Shown here piece after piece: positions 23,601 through 35,600 of a stretch of DNA of 64,000 nt. Positions within the stretch are counted from its first letter, which is position 1. The number at the start of each line of letters is the position of its first letter. Location of the stretch: NCBI GenBank assembly GCA_017979445.1, contig CM030705.1:17501040-17565039 (forward strand), written 5' to 3'. The notes beneath the pieces were generated by a model. It did no database searches and had not been told where the DNA came from. It worked only from the letters and a program-made list of their open reading frames with translations. The stretch is from Akebia trifoliata (lineage: Eukaryota; Streptophyta; Magnoliopsida; Ranunculales; Lardizabalaceae). The position numbers and the translations under genes were made by a program.

Positions 23601-26600
23601 AGTGATAAGTACAGCCAAGCATTAGAACCACAACCTTGCCCTTTTGGCACACATGGCACCTTTGAACATACCTTGTAATTTCCGGTCATAAGTATTCCTT
23701 TTGAAGCAATGCAAGAGTCTTATCTCAATCAGAATGACCCAAATTGTGTAACCCAACAAGAAACTTCTCTCTTAGGGAACATTTTGGCACACAAAACCTC
23801 AAATTGTTGAAAAGAAAACCATCTTTGAGTAGAAAATCAACATGTTTACCTGGTTGAATTGTATGTAAAATAGGAGCGAAATAATGATCCTTAAAACTAT
23901 CAAAAACATCTACTGCATTCGACTTAACCCATCAACTACCTTATTAAGAATACCCAACTTGTGCTTCAAGAGAAAGTAAATTGTTGAAAGAAATTCACCC
24001 ACTTGGCATGTTGTTTGCTTAGATGAGAATGACTATTGATGTACTTAAGAGTTTTATGGTCGATACAAAGAATGAACTCCTTGTAAGCCAAATAGTACCC
24101 CCCCCCTCCCCTCGCCCCAATGCTTGATAACTTGTACCATGGCATAGAACTCCAAATAATAAGTTGAATACTTGAGCTTGGCACCATTCAAATTTTCACT
24201 AAAGAAGGCAATGGGTTGTCCTATTGACTAAGAACACATCCAATTCCAACTCCTGATGTATCACAATCTAATTCAAAAGTTTGATCAAAGTCAGGTAAAA
24301 CTAGAACATGAGCCTCCTTAAGTACCTTCTTCAAGCGCACAAAACTACCTTGGGTTTCTTGTGTCTACTTAAATACCTTCTTCTTAAGGAAATTCGTGAG
24401 AGGGGTTGCTAAGGTGTTGAAATCTCTGATAAACTTTTTATAAAAAGTGGGACGACCATGAAAACTTCTCACTTCTTGAATGCTAGAAGGTGTAGGCCAA
24501 TCCACAATCACTTTGAGTTATCACTCTCATGAAAGTGCCAAGAGCATTGGTGAGTCCAAATGGCATGACAAGCCATTCAAAGAACCCATTGTGTCTTGAA
24601 AGCGATTTTCCATTCATCCCTCGGCAGGATTCTAATTTGATGATACCCACTTCAGAGATTAATCTTGGAAAACACTCTTGCACCCGCTAAGTAATCCAAC
24701 ATGTCATCCAACAAAGGAATCGAAAAACGGTACTTGATAGTTATCTTGTTTATAGCCTGACTATCCACACATTCTCCAAGAATAATCCTTCTTGGGAGTT
24801 AATAGAGTTGGGACTGTATGTACCCTCACTCCAAGAGCTCTTTCACTTGCTTTTGAAGCTCATTCTTCTCTTTAGGTGTAAAAGGTTTAGAATACACATT
24901 TTCCTTAATTAGAAGTAAAGTATATTGTTGATTTCCTTTGAGAAGAGTATAAGTGTTCTTTTTGGCATCATGAATTGTTTGCAGGTCATATTGCCATGGT
25001 CTTCCATGTAAGAAATGGCATGCATCCATCGGAACCACATCACACCACATCTCATTAAAATACTTATTTTAGATGGAGAAAGTAATCAAGCACCTCTTGG
25101 TAACTTTAACTTCACCCCCCTTCTTAAAGCATGATAGTTTGTAAGGATGGGAATGTTCTTCGGATTGTAAGAATAGAAAAGAGAAAGAAGGAAAAGTCAA
25201 CTAGCTGTATATCTAAGTTGATCTCCTCTGTTATATTTATAGATGTTCACCATGTTACAAAAGGAAACTAACAACTAGGAAATCCAAGCAAATAAAGAAA
25301 CTAGACAAATATATAAAATAAGCAAATAAAGAACACTTAAGGAGCAAGAACTTAAGTGTGGGCTGGGCCCAAGAAACCCAATATAATTTCTCCTTTAACA
25401 CTCTCCCTCAAGCTAGAGCATATACGTTATACATGCCCAGTTTGAAACACAGAAGAAAATGAACCCGGAGGTAGAGGTTTAGTGAGGATGTCACCAATCT
25501 GATCTGTAGACATGACATATGACGTGACGATCTACTTGCTTAACACCAAATCTCAAATAAAATGGCAATCAACTTCAATGTGCTTCGCCCGCACATGAAA
25601 GACAAGATTATTGGCTATGAATATATTTGCCTAATTGTCGCGATACATAAACAAAGGAGCAGATTGTAAAACTTCCATCTCGAGTAGAATGGATTTCACC
25701 CACATCATTTCATAGGCAGTATCATAGCCTTATATTCAGCTTCGACACTAGAACTGACTACTACAGTTTGCTTTTTTGTTTCGCCAAGTAACAAGATTGC
25801 CACCCACAAAGGTACAGTAACCAGAGGTAGAACAACGATCGGACTTGTTACCAACCCAATCAGCATTAGAATACCTAGTAGTGCACAAATCAGAAGGTCG
25901 ATAGAGTAAACATTTGCCCGGTGCATTCTTCAAGTACCGCAAGATACAGTAGACAGCATCCCCATGTGCTTGGTGAGGAGAATGCATAAACCGACTAACA
26001 CACCAATTGCAAGGGTGATATCTAGATGAGTAACAGTAAGATAAAACAATTTTCCAACCAAGCAACGGCATTGACCAGGATCATTGTACAACTCCATCCA
26101 ATTTGGTTGTCGGGTCCATAAGGGTATCAACCGGTTTGACACCCAACATACCTCTCCTCAAGTAAGTCGAGGACATATTTTCTTTAAGAAAGGCTAATCC
26201 CGACAGGAGAAAGAGCTACCTCAATATCTAATAAGTAGCAAAGAATACCAAGGTCCTTGGTGTGAAAATACTAACTCAGAGGAGTTTTAACGGTTGCAAT
26301 CCTACGAATGTCACTACCAGTAATAATTATATCATCCACATAGACCACAAGAACTATAGTGCCAGAATCTGCATGTCGAATAAAGATTGAGTTATCAAAG
26401 GATGATCGAGTGAATCCGTATTGTAAAATCACCTTACTAAACTTGTCGAACCATGCACGAGGGGACTGCTTAAGCCCATAAATGGCTTTTTTTAAACAGC
26501 ATACATGGTCAAATTTTCCATTAGTCACATAACCAGGTGGCTGCTCCATATAGACTTCTTTTTGCAACTCCCCATGCAAAAAAGCATATTTTATGTCCAA

Positions 26601-29600
26601 CTGATACAAAGGCCACTGACGAGAGATAGCCACAGACAAGAATTCTAATGGAATTCAATCAAACCATAGGGGAGAAAGTCTCAAAATAATCCACGCCAAA
26701 GGTTTGACTGTAACCTTTAGCAACCAACCGAGCTTTGAGACGCTCGATAGTACCATCAGGATGGTATTTAATAGTTTAAACTCATCTACAACCAAGAACC
26801 TGTTTCCTAGGAGGTAGTAAAGTCAATTCCCATGTCTGATTTTGTTCAACAGCTTGAATTTCAGCATCCATTGCTTGCTTCCAGCCAAAAGAGGTAGTAG
26901 CATGTTTATAATCTTAGGAATGGAAATAGAAGATAGAAACAACGCAAAGGTGCCCCAGCTAGGTGAAACACGATGAAGTGAAACTTGATTCTCAATAGGA
27001 TGATGAGTACAAGAACGAATACCATTGCAAGTAGCAATGGGTAAATCAAAGGATGGATCATCAATCGAAGTCGATGATGTAGTAGAGGGCAAAACATCAA
27101 CAGTAGGTGCAGCGGTATAACAATGACAAACACACAATGGTGGTGATGAGTCAGTGACAACCGGTAATGGTATAGGTGACAACGTGGAAGAGATCACAAT
27201 ATTTTTCCCCAGAGTACAAGCAAAGAGGTCATCATCTAAAGCTTTGCCAGAAGTAGAAAAGAATGGAGTAGTTTTAAAAAAGGTAACAACTGCACTCACA
27301 ATGTAACAATTGAAAGACAGACAATAGCATCGATAACATTTTTTGTCCGAGAATACACAAGAAAAATGCATTTGGTAGCATGAGGTGAAAGCTTATCTAG
27401 ACTCGGTCCAAGATTTTGTACAAAAGCAATACAACCAAACACACGAGGTGGAAGCCCAAAGGGTTTTTTTTCAGGATAAAGAGAAACTGGTGATTGATTA
27501 CCTAGAACTGACGATGGCATACGATTGATCAAGTAGCAAGCAATCAAGACAGCTTCGCCCAATCAGGGTTTTGGAACATTCATATTAATCATTAAGATAC
27601 GAGAAATATAAAGAAGGTGACGATATTTGCGTTCAGCAACATCGTTTTGCTGCAATGTATTAACACACAATGTTTGATGGATTATGCCATGATCAACACA
27701 AAAGTTTTGGACAATGTTTTGGGTATATTTAAGCACATTATCTAATCGTAAGATACGAAGCTTGACATTAAACTGAACTATAATTTCATTACGGAATGTT
27801 TGAAAAACATGAGGCAGTTCAGTACGATCTTTTAACAAAAATAACCATGTCATTCTAGAGAAATAATCAACAAAAACAACAAAGTAAAAAAAATCACCTA
27901 GACTATGAACTCGAGCAGGACCCCAAATGTCCGTATGTATCACATTAAAAGGACTCGATGAGCGACTATCAATGCGAGAAGGAAAAGAGCTACGTGATGT
28001 TTGCCCAATTGGCAAAGCTTCACATTGTAAAATAGAAATGGGACTCAATTTAGGAATAATTTGGCACAACTTGGTGATAGATGGATGACCCAATCGACTA
28101 TGCTACTGATAAGGTGTGATGCTGGAACGAAGTGCGGTAGCAGAAGTTGTAGGAATGTTATCCAAGTAATAGAGACCATGTTGCCCATACAACGAACCAA
28201 GCACTTTCTTCGTGCTAAGATCCTGAAAAACACACAATTTAAGAGAAAAGGTTCTGGAACATTGAAGATATTTGGTTAGTTTACTAACAGATAAAAGATT
28301 AAAAGGAAGATGTCGAACATAAAGCGTGAAAGATAAAGATATGGAGGAGGTGGGATGAACATCACCTTTACCTTGAACACAATGTGTGGACCCATAAGCC
28401 AATATGACTTTAGAAGAAAAAGGTTTAAAGGTGGAAAAACAAGATGAGATACTAGTCATATGTGCAGATGCTCCTAAGTCAATGACCTAAGAAGAGCATT
28501 TTTTGGTTAACAAACATGTAGGAGTACCTAAGTGTAGACACCCCATTTTTGCATTCGCCTGATTAATCAACTTGTCAACCCGATTGCAACGGTTCCCAAT
28601 GATGGATGTTTATTCCAATGCTTTATTTTGTTACTAAATATGTTTCAGAAATTCAGATGAGGTATCTCAAGCTAACAAAACGTTAGAAACCACGCTACGC
28701 TAGGAAAATATAACCTCAAAAATATAGAAATCATCATCTTGTAGACAAAAACAAACTTTACGATAAAAATCACTAAAAAATAACCAAATTACCAAAATAC
28801 CTCTAACCTAAAAACATCTCTAGAGCTTACATTACGCTTAGGAAAACCCATTCAAATACATAAAACAACAAATCAAAACCAAATAAATCATTTTGCCAAT
28901 TTTCACAAAATTTGACAAAATTACAAAAATACCCCTCATAAAGTTCACGACCATTTCGCATAAAAAATTTCATAAATGACACAAACCAATATTTCCATTG
29001 AATTCCTTACGAAAAATCGATTCTAAAACATCCTGAAACATCAAAACCCGACTTGAACCGCAAAAGTTCTCTTCAGGGGCAAAATGGTAATTTTCCAATT
29101 AAAATTTTTTTTTAAATTCCGAAATTTATAAATAAAATATTAAATAATATAAAGTGAAGCATTAATAAAATTAATTTAAAATTTTAAACCAAAAAAATCG
29201 ATCAATCAGGCTCTCAAGCAAAATTGTTGATGGTTGCCTAGATATTTATTAAAGGACCCCTCCATCTGGGGGCCCAAAGAATTAAAGATATAATAAAGGG
29301 GGGTTCTTCAAAAAATAAAAATATATTCTTAGTCAATCACATAAGACTAAAATCAATCAAGTAAGACTAAAATCAAGATCTTAAAGTCAATCAAATAAGA
29401 CTAAAATCAAGATCTTAAAGTCAATCAAGTAAGACTAAAGTCAAAATCTTAAAGTCAACCAAGTAAGACTAAAGTCAAAATCTTAAAGTCAATCAAGTGA
29501 GACTAAAAGTCAAAACCCTAATAAAATTTTAATTAAATAATAACTCTATTTAAAACAATCATAATTAAATAATAACTCTATTTAAAACAATTATAATTAA

Positions 29601-32600
29601 AATATAACTCTACTTAAAATAATTATAATTAAAAAATAACTCTCTCTAAAAGAATTATAATTAAACACTAATTCTATCTAAACAAACACTTAAAAAATCT
29701 ATAAATAGGGGTCCCTACAACCTATTTTCGGATGAAAAAAAAACCATAGAAAAAGTAGGTCAAAAAGCTTTCCTAGCCTCCCATAAACCCTAATTTTGAA
29801 GCCCCAACTCCTTACCTAACATACATACCCTAACTTTAGCTCAAAAAACACCTAGAAACCCTTCCAAAACACCCCAAAAATCCATTAAAAAAATTAGAAA
29901 AATTCAGAAAGAGATAGTTTGTTTTGGAGATCCGAAACGAATCCGGTAACAGAACGAAGCGAGGAGTGCTGTACGAAGAACTATTCTACCAGATCTGAGG
30001 GAATAAGACCGTTGTCTTCGTAAAGGTAAAGATTTAAAATTTTTTTTTTATTGATTAGGTATTTTTAGCAATGTAGTTCTATTTAGGAATAAGTAGAGAC
30101 CGGCGTTTGCCGGGCGGGGTTGGTGCCTAACACTTTCCAACCCCGTAACGTGATCCCCGGACCCGTATTTTTTTTCGTAGATTAGTGTTATTTGCCTTTT
30201 AGAATCAAAGTTCAGTTCCTAGACTGTAATAACTAGGTGGCGACTCCCAAACCTCAAAGGTCAAAAGCGGATCAAGGGCGCTTTCACTGAGCTAGTCATA
30301 ATCATCATAGGGGTAGGAAGACTAGTTTTAAAAGATTGAAACTCTTGAAGATGTGTAAACTCTTCACGAGAAACATAGGAGTTGAATTCACATTCCCATT
30401 AGTAGTAGTTTGATCAGTAAATGATTGTTCAGGAGCGTTTGAGACTTGATTTTCTCCAGCCCGATTGCCCCGTTACTGCAAACAATAATCAGATCCATGA
30501 TTAATCCGCCCACAATGAATAAAAGTGCGGTCCTCGAATGAAAAATTCTAAGAACTACAACCGCCACATCCACAACCATTAGTACGACCGCCACGATCAC
30601 TATGAGAGAAACTTCAACCACCACGACCCCCAGATGGGGTAGAGAAAATGAGAGCAGAACTTTCCTTAGAACCAGGCGGAGCCCGAGTAGAGGTGCCAAT
30701 AACAGCTCGTTGAAGGCGAGAATAAGCATTGTTGGAATTAGGAATAGACTCACTAGCCAGTAGTTGACCCTCAACAGAGTCGTATGATGCATTGAGACTA
30801 GACAAGAGAGCAACCTGAAATTATTCGCACTGCCGTTTTTGTGCCTCCAAGTCAATTGTAATTGGTTGATAGATGTGTAACTCCTCCCACATACCACGAA
30901 GGGTGTTGTAGTATTCACTGAGGGACTTTCCCCTTGCTTAAAAAGTTGATAAATACGAGAGACGTTCTGATCCTATGAATCCATCTCCTTGATTGAGTCC
31001 CAGATTTGCTTCGCAGCATCCAAGAACATAAAATTGATAGAAACAGATCGCTCCATGTTGTTCCACAACCATTTCATGACAAGAAAGTTGTTACATTGCC
31101 AATCTTCATAATTTTTGTCAATAGGTATTGGAGGATCATCAGTTAGGAATATCAATTTCCCTTTTGCACCCAGAAATACCCTCATAGATTGAGACCACAG
31201 CAAGTAGTTGGAGTCTTGAGCTTGATAGTAGTAATCTGAGCTCCTACTACAAGGGGTAGCCCTTAAAAACTAGGATCAAAGGTTTGAGAATAATACTAGA
31301 TAAATTCAAATCTCTCAAGGATTTAAGAATAATCGCAACCCTAATAGAACAAGAAGTTATCCCTCCTTTTTTTTGGTTGTTATCAATAGAGCATGGGTTT
31401 CATGGGACCCTGAACCATAGTAGAGAGAACAAAAAGAAGGCCTGCAACAGCTTCCTAAAGCATAGGCTGCAGTAGCCGTTCTACAGGGAGATTGAACCAG
31501 TAAAAAAAAAGGAAGGGAAGAAAGGAAGAGAAAAAACAAATCAAAAAAGAAGAGCAGAACTTTAGGCTTACAGAGTTAGTGCTTTGATACCATATAAGAA
31601 TAGAAAAGAGAAAAAAGAGAGAGAGTCAACTAGCCATATATCTAGGTTGATCTACTCGGTTATATTTGTAGATGTTCACCATGTTACAAAAGGAAACTAA
31701 CAACTAGGAAATCCAAGCAAATAAAGAAACTAGGCAAATATAGAAAAGAAGCAAATAAAGAAACACTTAAGGAGCAAGAAACTTAAGTGTGAGCTGGGCC
31801 CAAGAAGCCCAATATGATTTCTCCTTTAACAAGGTTCAATTTATCAATCACCTCTTGTGACACCACATTCTCACAACTCCCTCCATCAATGATCAAGTTA
31901 CACACTCTTCCACCAATATTACAAGTGGTAGAAAAGATATTGGTTTTCAACCAATCTTCTTCATTTTCATACTTATGAATAAGAAGAGTCTTTTTCATCA
32001 TGAGTACTAGTCCCTCTTCTTCATCAAGATCTCCACCAATTTTTCTCATTGGGATGTTGATCATAAATGGGTAGCTCTTCATTTGGTTCTGATTCCACCA
32101 TTTCCTTCAATAAAAGTGTCTTAATTGCAAGGACCATTTGCCTTCCTACAATCTGAAGACTTGTGTCCGAACTCACCACATTGTGGCATTTGAAGTTTCC
32201 ACCTTGGAACTAATTTCCAACCCCAAATCGATTTGTATGGATTGATTAGGTGCATTAAGAATAAACTTTGTTTCTTGACGAGTTGTTAATACCTTCGCAT
32301 ACTCCTAGTTTGTTGTTTTTCCACCAACAAGGCTTTCAAAACAGTCCACAAATTTTGTAGACTAAGAATATCTTGAATAAAAGGCTTCAAACAACTAAGA
32401 TACCTTGCAACCATTTGTTCTTCAGTTTCGTTCAAATCAACTTTTGTTACGAATTGATAGAACTCCTTGGTGTATTCACCCACACACCCATGTTGTCAAA
32501 GATTGTTATATATGATTTGCATGTAATTGAAATGAACAAATTGCTCCTTGAGCTTCTTCGTCATCTTGCACCAATCCTTGAACTTTCCTCTACCTTTTCG

Positions 32601-35600
32601 AACTCGACTCACTTGCAATTGTTCCCACCATGCGGAGGCCCTTCCTTTGAACTTGATGGCAACTAATTTCACTTTCCGCTCCTCGGAAATCTCATAATAC
32701 TCAAAAACTTATTCAAGAGTACTAAGCTAATCAAAAAATTCTTCCGAATCGAGCATAACTTGAAATTTCTGTAGATCTACCTTGGAATTATTCACCAATT
32801 GAAAATTCCTATTCCGATTCATCCCAAAAGGATTTCCGAAGTTGGAGGTGCTTATAGCCTTCAAGGTTGTTTCATTGGAGGTTGAAGGCATTGAACCATC
32901 TTAATTAAAGCCTCAACTTGACTTCGAAGATGTTTCATCTCATCTTGCGGTTTAGGACGTTGTGCTGCCCCATTTCCTTTAAGATTAATAGCAGCAATGG
33001 CGTGTCCACGACCACGTTGATTTCGTCCTAGTGGTTGTCAATTCATTTTTAATAATACCTGATGGCACAACTTCAATCGTCGAACACCAAAATTTTCAGA
33101 TCTGAAATCCAAAATGGATATGAAAATTTGCAATATTCACCAAATCTCAAATGGAAAACAGATCTGAAAGATCTGCAATTTTTCACAGATTTAAAATTAG
33201 ATTTCATTTTCTCTGATGCCAAATGATGCAATCAGATTTGAAAATTTAGACTAATTTGTGTGAGAACTTCAAGAGAAGTTGAGAAGTTAAGTTGGAAGTA
33301 GAAAAATCTCTCTCGAACCTATTTATCCAACTAAAAACTGATTTACAACTACATTTGATGGCCTATTTATAGGCAAAATAGAAACATAACAACTAACTAA
33401 CTAACTCCAACAACTAACTATTTCAGGTTGTTACTAACTGAAATAACAAACAATTAACTAACTCACTCCAACAACTAGTTAACTTGGACTACATCAATAG
33501 ATCATATAGTCGTACTTCTAATTGCAAACGTTTTGGTGATCAAATTGTTAGATTTTTATGTAACTAGGGTCATGTATGGAAGCTTAGAGATTTTTTTTTC
33601 CTTAAAAAAATATTTCAACAATAATGGAATATTCAATGAATTTTCAAAACAATAGAAATGTTTTTTTAAGTAAATATTTTTCAGGAAAAAAATCCACATA
33701 TATAATTTCTAAGCTTCCAGAGAGAGCCATAACCCTTTGTTGTTTCCTTATTATTAGATTTTCCACTGATATTGTATATTTGGATTGCAAGTGCAAGTGC
33801 ATAATTTTCAGTTATTTTTCACTAAACTTGGCAGCTTAGGTGCTCATATTTAATTATTTTTCTAAAAGGATCAAATCCATTGATAGGAACCTAGTCATTT
33901 GAATCAAGGCAATGTCAATTAAGTGAAAGAAAAAACTACCTGCTTTGCCAATGCTTAGAAATTTCAAATGCAGAGTGAGAGTCTAAACGATCTTGACCAA
34001 GCATCAAACGATCAGGTGAGAAAATCTGCATAGCTACTGTCAAAGACCAACTGATCCATATGTCCATAACATTAAACATCATAAATGAAGTATAAAACCA
34101 TCTTAAGGATACACTTTTATCGGGTGCAGTCCTCCCTGGTGTCACCATGTCTTGAATCTTAAACATCATAAACCAGAAAAATAAAAAGTTCAACAGATAA
34201 AAGTCGCAAAATTTTGTTATAAAAAAAAAAGAATAACTGTTGTTTAGTACCTTATTTGATTGTGCTAACAAGTCCTCAATAGCAGCAGCTACATCAGGAA
34301 CAGCATGAGAAACATCCCCAACATCTTCTAATATAATGTTTCTCATGGAATCCATTTTGCAGGTTGAAACGTCCTCAGGAACTTCGGCCGGGAGCAAACC
34401 CCTGCTGTTGTCTTCTTTCACGAGCTTTGCCCTTTTATTGGAACTACTATCACCAATATTATGAGTTGGCTCTTTTGTCAAGCCTTGGGTTTGACTTGAT
34501 AACTGAGATGGACCATCTCCAGATACCATCCGGGCAGCTTGCGTAGGATATTGGCTCATTGTGCATAATCCTGCTTCTTGATCTTTAGCAGTAACATCTT
34601 TTGGCCGAAATGGATCAATAGAAACAATTCTATCCTGTAATAGAGTATTGATGAGATGCACAGATGGTATCTTACCTAGGGCATAAAATGAGTCGGAATT
34701 TATCCAAAATCCGAGTGATCCGAATCCGAATTTAGCGGGTTTGGACCATTGGAGTAGATCCAAATAAAAATATGGGTTGGATATGGATCCATCCATATAT
34801 CCAAATGACATATTGCTTTGAAAATTATATTTTTATGTTTTTCAAAATATCTTTTATCTACTACTTTAATATAACATGAATTATTATAAAATAAATGAAT
34901 TATAATAGTAAAATATAATAATTTAACAATTAGAAAAGAAATATAGCAAAAATGTTGAACGGTCAGAAATTATCCAACTCGAATCAAGTATTTTGGCCAG
35001 GTCGGATCTGGATTTAGTGAAATCAATATGGTTTTAGCCAACAAGATCCGAGTCGGATTCAAATATGGATCTGAATAAAAAAATTGGATCTGGATATTGA
35101 TATACTCAGGTACGGCGCGAACCCGACCTGTTTTAAGCCCTAAATTCTTACTGCTCTGAAAAACAGGATAATGTGATAACAGGAGCAAGTTAAACGGCCA
35201 AGAGAAAGATCAGAGATTTACCTGTCTTATGCATTCAGAAATCCACTCAGAGGTAACTGATTGTATTCCCCATTTACAGGCAGCCTCATACTTTGGTCCG
35301 CTCGTAAACTTACATATCAAATGGGTGACCCTTTTACTCAATTTTTCAGTGAATTTAGCTCCTAAAACAAAGCACAGATTTCTTAATAATAGCCTATCTT
35401 TCTCTTCATACTGCGAGACACAAAACCGCAAACCTCCAAACCCAGGTAAAGGAATCCGGCAGGGAAGAGGTGAGTAGATAATATGACTGCCAACATCTGG
35501 CATGCATCCACCCTGCGAAGTAAATCCCAGTCCCAAACAAATTAGAATTTGTCAATTTTATGTGGTGTTCACAGCAAAACCGAATCATTATTTCAGGAGA

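Larger units (their letters stand above)
28533..30286 (+). mobile_element. Solo LTR of a Tat-type element inside the nested Copia
   Basis: 1,754 bp, TGTAGACACC at the start and CTTTCA at the end, with no internal region. Flanks are ctaag (28528-28532) and ctgag (30287-30291), a 5-bp TSD with one transition. The family also occurs at 59814-61309 (inverted) and 61881-63485. It holds a 33-37-bp minisatellite at about 29320-29515 and the conserved hairpin at 30116-30144. It is the youngest layer of the nest. Confidence 0.9.
25166..31831 (-). mobile_element. Ty1/Copia retrotransposon nested in the Gypsy protease
   Basis: LTRs of 239 bp (31593-31831) and 235 bp (25166-25400), TGTTAAAGGAG at the element start and TTCTTACA at the end. 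PBS TGGTATCAAAGC follows the 5' LTR, and a PPT CTTGAGGGAGAG precedes the 3' LTR. Flanks are cggat and aggtt, which agree at only three of five positions, so the TSD is decayed or absent. It carries gag, integrase, RT and RNase H in Copia order, with stops, and is itself split by a solo LTR. Confidence 0.9.
22444..33496 (-). mobile_element. Ty3/Gypsy retrotransposon in MEI1 intron 15, with nested insertions
   Basis: Complete boundaries: two 273-bp LTRs (33224-33496 and 22444-22716) and an exact 5-bp TSD, ataga, at 22439-22443 and 33497-33501. The PBS abuts the 5' LTR (TTTGGCATCAGAG on the minus strand). A PPT-like ATGGGAAAA precedes the 3' LTR. LTRs are roughly 90 percent alike by eye, so this is an old insertion. 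Gag, protease, RT, RNase H and integrase are all recognisable but broken, and a Copia element splits the protease. Confidence 0.92.

Noticed and set aside
26823..27371. 182-codon minus-strand ORF as a separate gene
   Set aside because: It lies in order between integrase and RT of the nested Copia element and is the usual variable linker there.
34141..34157. Acceptor at the AG just before ACATGGTGA for MEI1 exon 14
   Set aside because: With phase 0 from exon 13 it gives an immediate TGA; the AAG acceptor seven bases earlier keeps the frame.
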